A stretch of 64,000 nucleotides of DNA from Pseudoalteromonas aurantia 208 (GTDB taxonomy: Bacteria > Pseudomonadota > Gammaproteobacteria > Enterobacterales > Alteromonadaceae). The position numbers and the translations under genes were made by a program. Shown in pieces: positions 46,248-54,500 of this stretch. How positions within the stretch are numbered: position 1 is the stretch's first letter; each line of letters starts with the position of its first letter. The stretch is from contig NZ_AQGV01000015.1 in the NCBI RefSeq assembly GCF_014858725.1, positions 992,001-1,056,000 of the forward strand. Direction: 5' to 3'. Below the pieces are notes generated by a model that saw only the letters and a list, made by a program, of their open reading frames with translations, was not told where the DNA came from and did no database searches.

Positions 46248-46816
46248 AAATACAGACCTTTATAACATTTAGCCGCCAATAATACCGAAGCCGATAGATG
46301 CTGTAAATATTGACATAGCCAGCTGAAAAGTCGCAACACCTTTTGGCTGGTTTATAGCGCAAAATTGTTGCCAGTTATTTTCATGGCCGCCCTGAAAGCG
46401 TTCACTAATTTAACAAAAGCGGAATTTTAAATTGGCAATAAATTATCATGTATTTTGCAATATACGAATGAAAGTGCATTGCAAAATGATGCGGGCCTAA
46501 ATTTAGGCGCACTATTTTCTCACCATAAACACCGCGTTATTTAACTATGTTAAATTTTGTATTTATGTAATTTATTGATTTCAATTGTTTTATTTGTGTG
46601 CGAGCCAAACCGTAAAGTGAATACTGATTTTATGCTGTGAAAATGACATTGCTCTGATCACTGGCATGAATATTTAACTATTGTGTATTACCAAACACCG
46701 AAACAGCTTTATGTTCCTGCTTTTAACTAAGCGTGGTTGGAACACCTGTATTTATTGGCAAAGCAGAGTGATAACGCTGAGCTTATTGAGTTATTTTATT
46801 AGGTTGGAGAGCAAAC
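46248..46816. other. Intergenic region, possible decayed coding remnant at its right end
   Basis: These 569 bases separate the barrel gene from the divergent lipoprotein gene. Most is AT-rich and featureless. At about 46653-46803 a plus frame reads like protein (ending QLYVPAFN, stop, then AWLEHLYLLAKQ and ELIELFY), interrupted by one in-frame TAA, which may be a decayed gene end. The ribosome site of the lipoprotein gene (GGTTGGAGAG) is at the end. Confidence 0.3.
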
Positions 46817-47365
46817 ATGATTTTTAGATATATGTTTATTGCTACAAGTGTATTTTTAGCTGCATGTGGCGGTGGTTCCCAAAGCGATGGCAGCACACCA
46901 GCAGTAACAACCCCCAGTTCTGGTCAAGATACACCACCACCCGTTGTAGAGCCTGAGCCGGTACCTGAACCAGTGCCAGAGCCTAACATATTGAGCCTCG
47001 AAAACGTGACCGTTCCTGCGCAGTTCGATTGGTCTATGTATAAAGACGACGAAGTGAAAATTAAAACCGTCAGCACAACAATGCGGCCCGATGGTGCACT
47101 TGCTGGTATTGGCGGCAAGCACTTTATGAAAATTGTGGCGCTTGATGCAAACCATAATGAAGTTGAAAACCCATTGCAAAAAAGCTTAACAGATAGAACC
47201 GGAGAAACACGCACCAAATTAAAATTCCCAAGTGAATGGTATGGGGTAAAGATAGAAGTTACCGTAGGTAACAAACTGTGCAGCAAGGTGTTTAGCAAAG
47301 ACGAAATCACCGGTGAAATAGAAGTGCCCTGTGATATTGAAATTCCCGTTGGCGATGGAGAATAA
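46817..47365 (+). CDS. Lipoprotein with Pro/Glu-rich linker
   Basis: The 182-residue protein has a lipoprotein signal with lipobox LAAC at about 14-17, followed by a flexible low-complexity linker (PPPVVEPEPVPEPVPEPN) and a small beta-rich domain of about 120 residues (KDDEVKIKTVSTTMRPDGAL) with two Cys. The family is unknown. It ends 2 bases before the LruC-domain gene, so the two are certainly co-transcribed and probably act together at the cell surface. Confidence 0.8.
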   Translation: MIFRYMFIATSVFLAACGGGSQSDGSTPAVTTPSSGQDTPPPVVEPEPVPEPVPEPNILSLENVTVPAQFDWSMYKDDEVKIKTVSTTMRPDGALAGIGGKHFMKIVALDANHNEVENPLQKSLTDRTGETRTKLKFPSEWYGVKIEVTVGNKLCSKVFSKDEITGEIEVPCDIEIPVGDGE

Positions 47366-47367
47366 TT

Positions 47368-49071
47368 ATGAACATGAAATATAGCCTAAGCCTTGGCATC
47401 GCACTTGTTTTTCAAACGCCTTATGTATTTGCCGCAGCAACTGAAACCAATACGGTTGATAACCAAGATGGTACGTTCACTTACACCCAGAAAATTAATA
47501 AAGACAGTACATCACCTCATTATGTTGCACCAAGTGGGTACGGTTTTAATTATTATTCACACTCTGGGCAAGATTATGGTTGGCAGCACAGTTTCAGTGA
47601 AGCATCAAATCCTTTGGTTAAAATACAGAGCGCGACCTTATTGATAAGAGGTTTCGATATTGACTCTGAAGCTTTTCATGGCACCAGTGGTGAATATGAC
47701 GGTATTAGTGTTGATGGTAATGACTTAAACCCTGGTTTATTACAAGGGACTAATGGTACTTGGTCAGAAACGCCATTTGATGTACCAACATCCTATATTT
47801 TGGATGATGGCTTAATGGATGTGTTTTTAGACATTGATATGAACCATAATTATGTTTGGTGGAAAACAACGCTCGATTACAGCCTTTTAACCATTACCTA
47901 CGCAATAACAGCAAATGATGCACCTTATACACCCACACTGAATGGATCACCTCAAGGGTGCGCAACCGCAAACAACGATTTTGTTGTGGATGTATCAAAT
48001 AGCGATAATGCAGACCCTGATGGGGACGCGGTTAGTTATGAATATCGTTGGTTTGTTGATATAGGCCAAGGTGAAGTGGTAGATGATGAAGTTGCAGGTA
48101 AAACGGATCATACGGGTAATACAGTGTTATCGTCAGAGGTGAACGCGGGCGAAACGTGGCGCGTACAAGTTATTGCAACTGACAGTAATGGCTTGGTGAG
48201 TGACCCTGCATTCTTTACGTGGATGTTAGGTGAAAATGACAGTGATTGTGATGGTATCAATGATAACAATGACGACTATCCAAACGACGACAAACGCGCA
48301 AGTAACAATTATTCGGTAGAGTCAACGCTTGCGTACGAAGATTTATGGCCAGATAAAGGAGATTACGACTTAAATGATTTAGTGATCACTAATCGCTTTA
48401 ACGTTATAAAAGATGCTAATGGGTTGGTTAAGCAAATTGACTTAACCGGCAGTATTCAAGCCAGAGGCGCGACACTGGCCAGTGGTTTTGCAATCGCTTT
48501 TTCAGGTACCACCAGTGCCAATGTAGAAAGCATTAATATGGCGATTAACGGCCAATCTGAGGCGGTTACCGCAGAAGCAGGTCACAGCAGTGAGTTAGTG
48601 GTCGCGGTCTTAAAAAATACCCATTCAGCAACCAATGATTCGCTAACATATTCATTCTTTAATACCCAAAGTGGAGATGAACGCTCGGTTATTCCAGTAA
48701 CGATGAGCTTGATTTTTGTTGAACCAGTTAACCCATTGGCAATTGGCAATGCACCCTTTAACCCGTTTATTTATAGAGTAAGTGACCGCGGTCGAGAAGT
48801 ACATTTGCCAAACTATGCCCCCACAGCGTTAGCAAATACAGGTTTTTTCAAAACCGGTGCTGATAATACTGAAGTAGGGGGTGAGACTTATATGACCCCA
48901 GCTGGGCACCCTTGGGCACTTGAAATTTCGACATCTTGGTTGCATCCGATGGAGTCGGTTGACATTATTCAAGCATACCCTGCTATTCAAGACTGGGCTG
49001 AAAGCCGCAAGGCAAGGGGCGCAACTTGGTATAGCACACCCGTTTCAGGTAAATGCTGGAAGTGTAACTAG
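47368..49071 (+). CDS. Secreted LruC-domain (DUF4842) protein
   Basis: The 567-residue protein has a signal peptide (about 1-22, YVFAAA), a beta-rich N-terminal part, and a calcium-binding-like acidic stretch (DSDCDGINDNNDDYPNDDKR, about 290-309) similar to thrombospondin type-3 repeats. The LruC domain follows at about 315-560 (LAYEDLWPDKGDYDLNDLVI). LruC domains occur in surface-exposed proteins of Leptospira and many marine bacteria; the role is unknown. It ends with CWKCN. It forms a two-gene unit with the lipoprotein gene upstream and is closed by the terminator at 49087. Confidence 0.85.
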   Translation: MNMKYSLSLGIALVFQTPYVFAAATETNTVDNQDGTFTYTQKINKDSTSPHYVAPSGYGFNYYSHSGQDYGWQHSFSEASNPLVKIQSATLLIRGFDIDSEAFHGTSGEYDGISVDGNDLNPGLLQGTNGTWSETPFDVPTSYILDDGLMDVFLDIDMNHNYVWWKTTLDYSLLTITYAITANDAPYTPTLNGSPQGCATANNDFVVDVSNSDNADPDGDAVSYEYRWFVDIGQGEVVDDEVAGKTDHTGNTVLSSEVNAGETWRVQVIATDSNGLVSDPAFFTWMLGENDSDCDGINDNNDDYPNDDKRASNNYSVESTLAYEDLWPDKGDYDLNDLVITNRFNVIKDANGLVKQIDLTGSIQARGATLASGFAIAFSGTTSANVESINMAINGQSEAVTAEAGHSSELVVAVLKNTHSATNDSLTYSFFNTQSGDERSVIPVTMSLIFVEPVNPLAIGNAPFNPFIYRVSDRGREVHLPNYAPTALANTGFFKTGADNTEVGGETYMTPAGHPWALEISTSWLHPMESVDIIQAYPAIQDWAESRKARGATWYSTPVSGKCWKCN

Positions 49072-49086
49072 TTAACATTTTTTCAG

Positions 49087-49116
49087 AAAGCACCGTCATG
49101 TGGCGGTGCTTTTTTA
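49087..49116 (+). terminator. Rho-independent terminator of the lipoprotein-LruC operon
   Basis: AAAGCACCG and CGGTGCTTT form a perfect 9-bp stem with an 8-base loop followed by a T-run. It lies 16 bases beyond the LruC stop. Confidence 0.85.
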
Positions 49117-49140
49117 CTTTTTTAAACTGATATGATCTGT

Positions 49141-49608
49141 TTAAAAGTGATAAATAAATTGTATATTGCCGTCGGTGCGTTTTTCATAATCATAAGACTC
49201 TTCGCCGTAACCCGCTTCAAGTCGCACAGCCCACCCTGAATTTAGGTTGCTAGACAAATGGTACTCATAGCTTAGACCAATACCTTGTGTGGTTTGATGA
49301 TCAAAAAGGCTAATACACAGAAATGTTGAATCAGAGCAGCGTACGTCAGTTTTTCGAGCCCCAACAGCGCCAATGAACGCCCCGTATTTATGTTTACCGT
49401 TTAATATTTCTGCGCCCAAACTGAAACCATCATCTAACCCCGCTTTGTAGTTAGCATAATATCGAATATCTGAATTTGTTAGTGAGACGGTTGGTACAAC
49501 TAGAAATGGATAGCCCCCACCCAATGACAAGTCAACAGCTTTAGCTTGAGCGCTACATATAAAAGTTGACACGATTAACGCAGAGTATACGAGTATTTTT
49601 TTATGCAT
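49141..49608 (-). CDS. Small secreted, probably outer-membrane, beta-barrel protein
   Basis: The 155-residue protein has a signal peptide (about 1-22, ICSAQA). Strand-like repeats follow (LSLGGGYPFLVVPTVSL; GFSLGAEILNGKHKYGAFIG; WAVRLEAGYGEESYDY) and the last residue is Phe. Two Cys (RCSDSTFLC) could form a loop disulfide. No family is recognised. It is convergent with the LruC operon, with the first palindrome of array B about 200 bases upstream. Confidence 0.65.
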   Translation of the reverse strand: MHKKILVYSALIVSTFICSAQAKAVDLSLGGGYPFLVVPTVSLTNSDIRYYANYKAGLDDGFSLGAEILNGKHKYGAFIGAVGARKTDVRCSDSTFLCISLFDHQTTQGIGLSYEYHLSSNLNSGWAVRLEAGYGEESYDYEKRTDGNIQFIYHF

Positions 49609-49812
49609 TTGAAATATCCTTTTATTTTAAAATTACATTGGGTACGCAATATACACTACATGCCATGCATGATATCTAATAAAAGGGACAAATTTTGTTT
49701 TTATTTGTATTTTTTAGCGTTGATATTTACGGTATTCATTTCTGACCTAAATAGACTACGAAACACCTTCAGAGCAACGAGCGACGAATATAGAGAAGCA
49801 TTGGTTACCTAT

Positions 49813-50235
49813 TTCGTCTTCCTGACGAAAGTCAGGATCCACGTAACTGACATGACTGAGCGTCAACCACTCACACTTCGTCTTCCTGATGCAGGTCAGG
49901 GCCCATGTAACGTACAGACTACAAGTCAGGTATTCTACATTTCGTCTTCCTGACGAAGGTCAGGACCCATCTCAAGACAAACAACTACATCACGTAAACT
50001 CAGAATCAAACACAGAGCAACTTCAAGTTAGCCACCCATACGCCGTCTTCCTGACGAAGGTCAGGGCCCATCTCAAGACAAGCAACTACACTACATAAAC
50101 TCAGAATCAAATACAGAGCGAGTTCAAGTTAGCCACCCATACGCCGTCTTCCTGACGAAGGTCAGGATCCATGTAACGTACAGACTACAAGTCAGGTATT
50201 CTACATTTCGTCTTCCTGACGAAGGTCAGGACCCA
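49813..50235 (+). repeat. Palindrome array B (six direct units)
   Basis: Six 29-bp units (TTCGTCTTCCTGACGAAGGT then CAGGACCCA and variants) lie at 49813, 49877, 49941, 50042, 50143 and 50207, all in one orientation. Successive starts are 64, 64, 101, 101 and 64 bases apart. The spacers are themselves repeated (for example CATCTCAAGACAA.CAACTAC and ATGTAACGTACAGACTACAA). Each unit can fold on its CCTGAC...GTCAGG arms. Confidence 0.9.
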
Positions 50236-50298
50236 TTTACACCAGACTAATCTCAGTTTATTACCGTACTTTGTTTCTCTGACACGGGCCTGAGCTTT

Positions 50299-50580
50299 TT
50301 AAATACAGTAATACAAGTCGTCCCATTGCGGGTTAACCTTTTCAATTAAGTTAACTTTCCACTGCCGACGCCAGTTTTTAAGTTGTTTTTCACGGTTAAT
50401 AGCATGGTACATATCAGCATGCGTTTCAAAATACACTAATTGGGTCACGTTATAACGTTTGGTAAACCCATCGATTAAATGGCCTTTATGCTCGTAAATT
50501 CGCTTTTTAAGATCTCGAGTCACGCCAATATATAGAGTGCCGTTTGGCTTTGACGCCAGAATATAGGTGGTAGGTTGCAT
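50299..50580 (-). CDS. Stand-alone GIY-YIG endonuclease-domain protein
   Basis: The 93-residue protein is a single GIY-YIG domain of the UvrC-N/YhbQ-like type. The first strand has YIL in place of GIY (residues 6-8), the second is the YIG motif (LYIGVT, about 16-21), the catalytic Arg/helix is DLKKRIYEHK, and the Glu helix is INREKQLKNWRR. AAGGA lies 8 bases before the ATG. GIY-YIG domains cut DNA with one metal ion. The gene sits in the 500-base gap between palindrome arrays B and C, and no other nuclease or transposase is near, so a link to the palindromes is plausible but inferred. Confidence 0.88.
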   Translation of the reverse strand: MQPTTYILASKPNGTLYIGVTRDLKKRIYEHKGHLIDGFTKRYNVTQLVYFETHADMYHAINREKQLKNWRRQWKVNLIEKVNPQWDDLYYCI

Positions 50581-50737
50581 GTGTTAGTCCTTTAAAACAA
50601 CATTAATAAGTCAGACTGATATAGGTATAACATCCTGTTATACCTACTTATAAAAGTAAATTATTACAGTTATTCAAGATAAATCAAATAAACCCTAAAT
50701 CATACTCAGAGCGACGAATAAGGCGGGCACCTCACAC

Positions 50738-52201
50738 TTCGTTTTTCTGACGAAGGTCAGGACCCACTTAACGTACTCGACGCTAAATCAGTCACTCACA
50801 CTTCGTCTTCCTGATGCAGGTCAGGATCCATGTAATGCATATGATCGAAACAATGAACTAAACCACATAGACTCTGAAACCAGTTCAGAGCGACGAATAA
50901 GAGGGCACCTCAACTTCGTCTTTTGGACGAAAAGCAGGAGCCACGTAACGTACTCGACTTTAACCAGCCACTCACACACTGTCTTCCTGACGTAGGTCAG
51001 GATCCATGTAATGCACATGATCGAAACAATAAACTAAACCAGATAGACTCTGAAACCAGTTCAGAGCGACGAATAAGGCGGGCACCCTACACTTCGTCTT
51101 TCTGACGAAGGTCAGGACCCACGTAACGTACTCAACGCTAAATCAGTCACTCATACTTCGTCTCCCTGACGCAGGTCAGGATCCACTTAACGTACTCGAC
51201 GCTAAATCAGTCACTCACACTTCGTCTTCCTGACGCAGGTCAGGATCCATGTAATGCATATGATCGAAACAATAAACTAAACCACATAGACTCTGAAACC
51301 AGTTCAGAGCGACGAATAAGAGGGCACCTCAACTTCGTCTTCTGGACGAAGAGCAGGAGCCACGTAACGTACTCGACTTTAACCAGCCACTCACACACTG
51401 TCTTCCTGACGAAGGTCAGGACCCACGTAACGTACTCGATTGTAAACCCGTCACTCACACTCCGTCCTCGTGACGAAGGTCAGGATCCATGTAACGTACT
51501 CGATTGTAAACCCGTCACTCACACTTCGTCTTCCTGACGAAGGTCAGGATCCACGTATCTCACTCGACTTTTACCCAGCCACTCTACACTTCGTCTTCCT
51601 GACTAAGGTCAGGACCCACGTAATGTACTCGACTCTAAGCCAGCCACCCACCCACACTTCGTCTTCCTGACGCAGGTCAGGATCCACGTAATGTACTCGA
51701 TTGTAAACCCGTCACCCACACTTCGTCTTCCTGACGAAGGTCAGGATCCACGTATCTCACTCGACTTTTACCCAGCCACTCTACACTTCGTCTTCCTGAC
51801 TAAGGTCAGGACCCACGTAATGTACTCGACTCTAAGCCAGCCACCCATACTTCGTCTTCCTGACGAAGGTCAGGATCCACGTATCTCACTCGACTTTTCC
51901 CCAGCCACTCTACACTTCGTCTTCCTGACTAAGGTCAGGACCCACGTAATGTACTCGACTCTAAGCCAGCCACCCATACTTCGTCTTCCTGACGAAGGTC
52001 AGGACCCACGTAACGTACTCGATTGTAAACCCGTCACTCACACTTCGTCTTCCTGACGTAGGCCAGGACCCAAGTAACGTACTCGACTCTAAACCAGCCA
52101 CTCACACTTCGTCTTCCTGACGCAGGTCAGGATCCTTACAAAACACACGATACTAAAGCAAACATTCTCCACTTAGTCTCCCTGACGCAGGTCAGGGTCT
52201 A
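50738..52201 (+). repeat. Palindrome array C (about 21 direct units, 64-bp period)
   Basis: About 21 units of 29 bp are all in plus orientation. Starts include 50738, 50802, 50915, 50978, 51093, 51157, 51221, 51334, 51397, 51461, 51525, 51590, 51658, 51722, 51787, 51851, 51916, 51980, 52044, 52108 and 52173. From 51397 on the period is almost constantly 64-65. Spacers of about 35 bases are also repeated (CGTAACGTACTCGA...CAGCCACTCACAC). A larger unit with GACTCTGAAACCAGTTCAGA occurs at about 50870, 51047 and 51290. Two units (50915 and 51334) have degenerate arms. The ORFs in this stretch only translate the repeat. Confidence 0.92.
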
Positions 52202-52489
52202 CAGCTAACCCAACTGAGAAATAGCACAATGTAAAAATAACGTAACCAATAAACCGCTTTATTTGTATGGATTTAATCGCAGAGACTATTCAAGCGCTTA
52301 TAAATCGTGATAAGTTACCAAATATAAAGTAAAAGCTCATGTAAAAGTTGGTCACTTTTGACATAGCAATACGTTAACAAATACGTTTTTAGTCACCAAA
52401 AATAAACGGTTGAAGGAAGTAGTACAGCCGTAGCTGCTAATTTATACATCCTTATATAACTTAGCCACGCAGAACTAACAGGAATTTGA
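52202..52489. other. Region upstream of the methyltransferase/HNH operon
   Basis: Unique AT-rich sequence after the last palindrome. It should hold the promoter for the micro-ORF/methyltransferase/HNH unit; I can point to no certain promoter or operator in it. Confidence 0.4.
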
Positions 52490-52624
52490 ATGCGCTTATA
52501 TCACGCAATTTTAAGCGGCCCAGGGCTCAATAAACATGCAAAAACATCAGGTATTGCTACCCACAAGCACTGCCGTTGTAAAAGAGCGCCAGTTGATGAA
52601 CTGTCTATAGAGTGTCAGCAATGA
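52490..52624 (+). CDS. 44-residue micro-ORF coupled to the methyltransferase gene
   Basis: ATG at 52490 is preceded by AGGA at 6 bases, a good ribosome site, and the frame ends in ATGA overlapping the ATG of the next gene at 52621. The peptide is basic with a Cys/His-rich centre (ATHKHCRCKRAP) and one more Cys near its end. It matches nothing I know. The coupling and ribosome site argue that it is translated. It could be a small metal-binding protein or a leader peptide controlling the downstream genes. Confidence 0.5.
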   Translation: MRLYHAILSGPGLNKHAKTSGIATHKHCRCKRAPVDELSIECQQ

Positions 52625-53322
52625 CTAATACACCTTCTTTTTCCAACACTCAGAGTTTGAATACAAGCAGCACGAATACAAGTGCGACCTCAATCAACAC
52701 ACTTGAGTATTACGCTAACAATGCGCAGGCTTTTGCTCAGTCAACACTACACGTGGATATGGGCGAGCTATACAGAGAGTTTTTGCCACTGTTACCATCT
52801 TTGCATCACAGCGAGCATGAAAAAATACATATTCTCGATGCCGGCTGCGGCGCAGGGCGCGACGCACTCGCGTTTAAGCAACTCGGCTATAAAGTCACCG
52901 CCTTTGATGCCTGCAGTGAACTGGCCGACATTGCCAGCTTTCATTTACAACAAAGTGTGTACGTAAAAACCTTTCGACAAGTTAAAGAACACGCGCAATA
53001 TCACGGCATATGGTGTTGCGCAAGCCTCTTACATGTGGCCCATAACGAACTCCCTGACCGTTTCACCAAACTCGCCAGCGCATTAAAACCCAATGGTATT
53101 TTGTACGCCTCATTCAAATACGGCAAGGGTGAGCGCAGCGACGGCAACCGCACATTTAGTGATTTAACCGAAACATGCCTAGAGGATGTACTGGCACAAA
53201 TACCCAGTTTAAAAGTGATTAAAGTATGGCAAAGCAAAGATCAACGCCCTGATAGAAGCGAGCAAATGTGGCTGAATGTGGTGGTGAAAAAGTTGCCTTA
53301 TGAAGAATCGTCTTATGAGTGA
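52621..53322 (+). CDS. Class I SAM-dependent methyltransferase
   Basis: The 233-residue protein has a Ser/Thr/Asn-rich N-terminal stretch and then a Rossmann methyltransferase core: motif I LDAGCGAGRDALAFKQLG (about 70-87), acidic VTAFDACSEL, and a later WCCASLLHV block. It resembles small-molecule or TehB-like methyltransferases and lacks the NPPY-type motif of DNA methyltransferases, so it is not an obvious modification enzyme. Start at ATG 52621, coupled to the micro-ORF; a GTG nine bases upstream is also in frame. Its stop overlaps the HNH gene by 8 bases. Confidence 0.82.
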   Translation: MTNTPSFSNTQSLNTSSTNTSATSINTLEYYANNAQAFAQSTLHVDMGELYREFLPLLPSLHHSEHEKIHILDAGCGAGRDALAFKQLGYKVTAFDACSELADIASFHLQQSVYVKTFRQVKEHAQYHGIWCCASLLHVAHNELPDRFTKLASALKPNGILYASFKYGKGERSDGNRTFSDLTETCLEDVLAQIPSLKVIKVWQSKDQRPDRSEQMWLNVVVKKLPYEESSYE

Positions 53323-54406
53323 TAACCAACAGCAACAACTTGATTTTATCGCTTACATTCAGCGCTTACTGGTTGAAGGCGACTTCAGTGCCACGTATAA
53401 GTTTGCCTTACTCCATGCATTGGCTGACGTATGTGTAGAGCAGCCGCTAATATCTGAACAAGCAACACTCAAAATAGACTTAGCCACCTTAGCGGATAAG
53501 CTCATAGTTTTATATTGGCACCATGCCGTCCCTTTTTCAGCCGATCAAACAGGTGAAAACGCTTTATTAAAACAAAATAGTGGTGTGCAATCTAAAGTGA
53601 TCTCGGTGTTGTATGAGTGCCAACAAAACAACATTCGTAATTTACGTGCTCTAAAGCAAAGCCACTTATATAAACCAACATTTAATGCCGCCTTAGCTGC
53701 GCTCAAAGTGGGTCCGCTGTGGCGTTTACAAATATTGGCAAAACAAGCTGAATGCTTTTTATACCCGCATACACATAGCACGCAATACATCACCCTAAAT
53801 GCAGGTATTGCTAGCTGCTTTCGGCGCTTTTATGACTTAGTGGTGTACTTGGCTAAAAATGCGTGGTTACAAAAAATTCAAAGCATAAAACACAATCAAA
53901 CATTGATTGGCCCACAAAGCCAACTACACGACTTTTTATTTGGTTTTGACCGTAATGCACTCAGCAAAGCCAAGCCTGTGTTAATAGAGCTACAACAGGG
54001 CAAGTGCTTTTACTGCCAAAAGCCGTTGAATAACAAAACCGAAGTTGACCATTTTATTCCGTTTGTCCGCTACGCAAACGACTTAGGTCACAACTTTGTG
54101 GCCGCGCACAGCGCTTGCAACAACAATAAACGCGACTTTTTAGCAGCGCAATGTCACCGCGAGCGCTGGGAAGAACAAAACCTTGTTATACATAGCCAAC
54201 ATTTAACCCGTGAGTTGAGTGATTACTTTAATTGCGATGCAGATAAATCGCGTTCAGTAAGTGATTGGGCGTATCAAGTAGCACATGCAAATAGCTCGAA
54301 GTTGTGGGTAGGTGTGAATGAGTTTGAAGGTGTTGATTTTAATTGTCAGCAACCAAGTATTGGGCTAGGTTGTGTGGCGGAGAGTAAACCGAAATATAGT
54401 GTATAG
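53315..54406 (+). CDS. HNH endonuclease
   Basis: The 363-residue protein has a helical N-terminal part (YIQRLLVEGDFSATYKFALL, about 14-33) and a C-terminal HNH nuclease: zinc-type Cys231-x2-Cys234 (CFYCQKPL), then Asp245-His246 (EVDHFIPF), Asn260 and the HSACNNNKRDF block (about 265-275). The start ATG 53315 overlaps the methyltransferase stop (ATGAGTGA). HNH proteins with this helical N-terminus are frequent in defence-type loci. It is convergent with the helicase gene, 94 bases apart. Substrate unknown. Confidence 0.85.
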   Translation: MSDNQQQQLDFIAYIQRLLVEGDFSATYKFALLHALADVCVEQPLISEQATLKIDLATLADKLIVLYWHHAVPFSADQTGENALLKQNSGVQSKVISVLYECQQNNIRNLRALKQSHLYKPTFNAALAALKVGPLWRLQILAKQAECFLYPHTHSTQYITLNAGIASCFRRFYDLVVYLAKNAWLQKIQSIKHNQTLIGPQSQLHDFLFGFDRNALSKAKPVLIELQQGKCFYCQKPLNNKTEVDHFIPFVRYANDLGHNFVAAHSACNNNKRDFLAAQCHRERWEEQNLVIHSQHLTRELSDYFNCDADKSRSVSDWAYQVAHANSSKLWVGVNEFEGVDFNCQQPSIGLGCVAESKPKYSV

Positions 54407-54500
54407 GATTTAGTATTAATTTATAAGCTTACAGGTTGTTCAGAACGTGCTCATTCTATTCTATAGCTGCAACTTTATAGGCATCCTTATTTTAAATTGA

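Noticed and set aside
49813..50235. Integron attC sites
   Set aside because: The palindromes are short (29 bp), lack the R/L box core sites, and do not separate individual cassette genes; no integrase is present.
51691..52056. 121-residue plus-strand protein
   Set aside because: It is a translation of the 64-bp palindrome repeat (LRLPDEGQDPR recurring), with no ribosome site; other frames in the arrays at 44091-45532, 49889-50098, 50821-51670 and 57891-58118 are rejected for the same reason.
49813..52201. CRISPR array
   Set aside because: Repeat length and period are CRISPR-like, but spacers are near copies of one another, repeats vary between units, there are no cas genes, and the same element occurs in inverted pairs elsewhere in the window.
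52621..53322. DNA methyltransferase of a restriction-modification system
   Set aside because: The motif I is of the small-molecule/TehB type and there is no NPPY, DPPY or PCQ motif, so a DNA-modification role is not supported despite the HNH neighbour.
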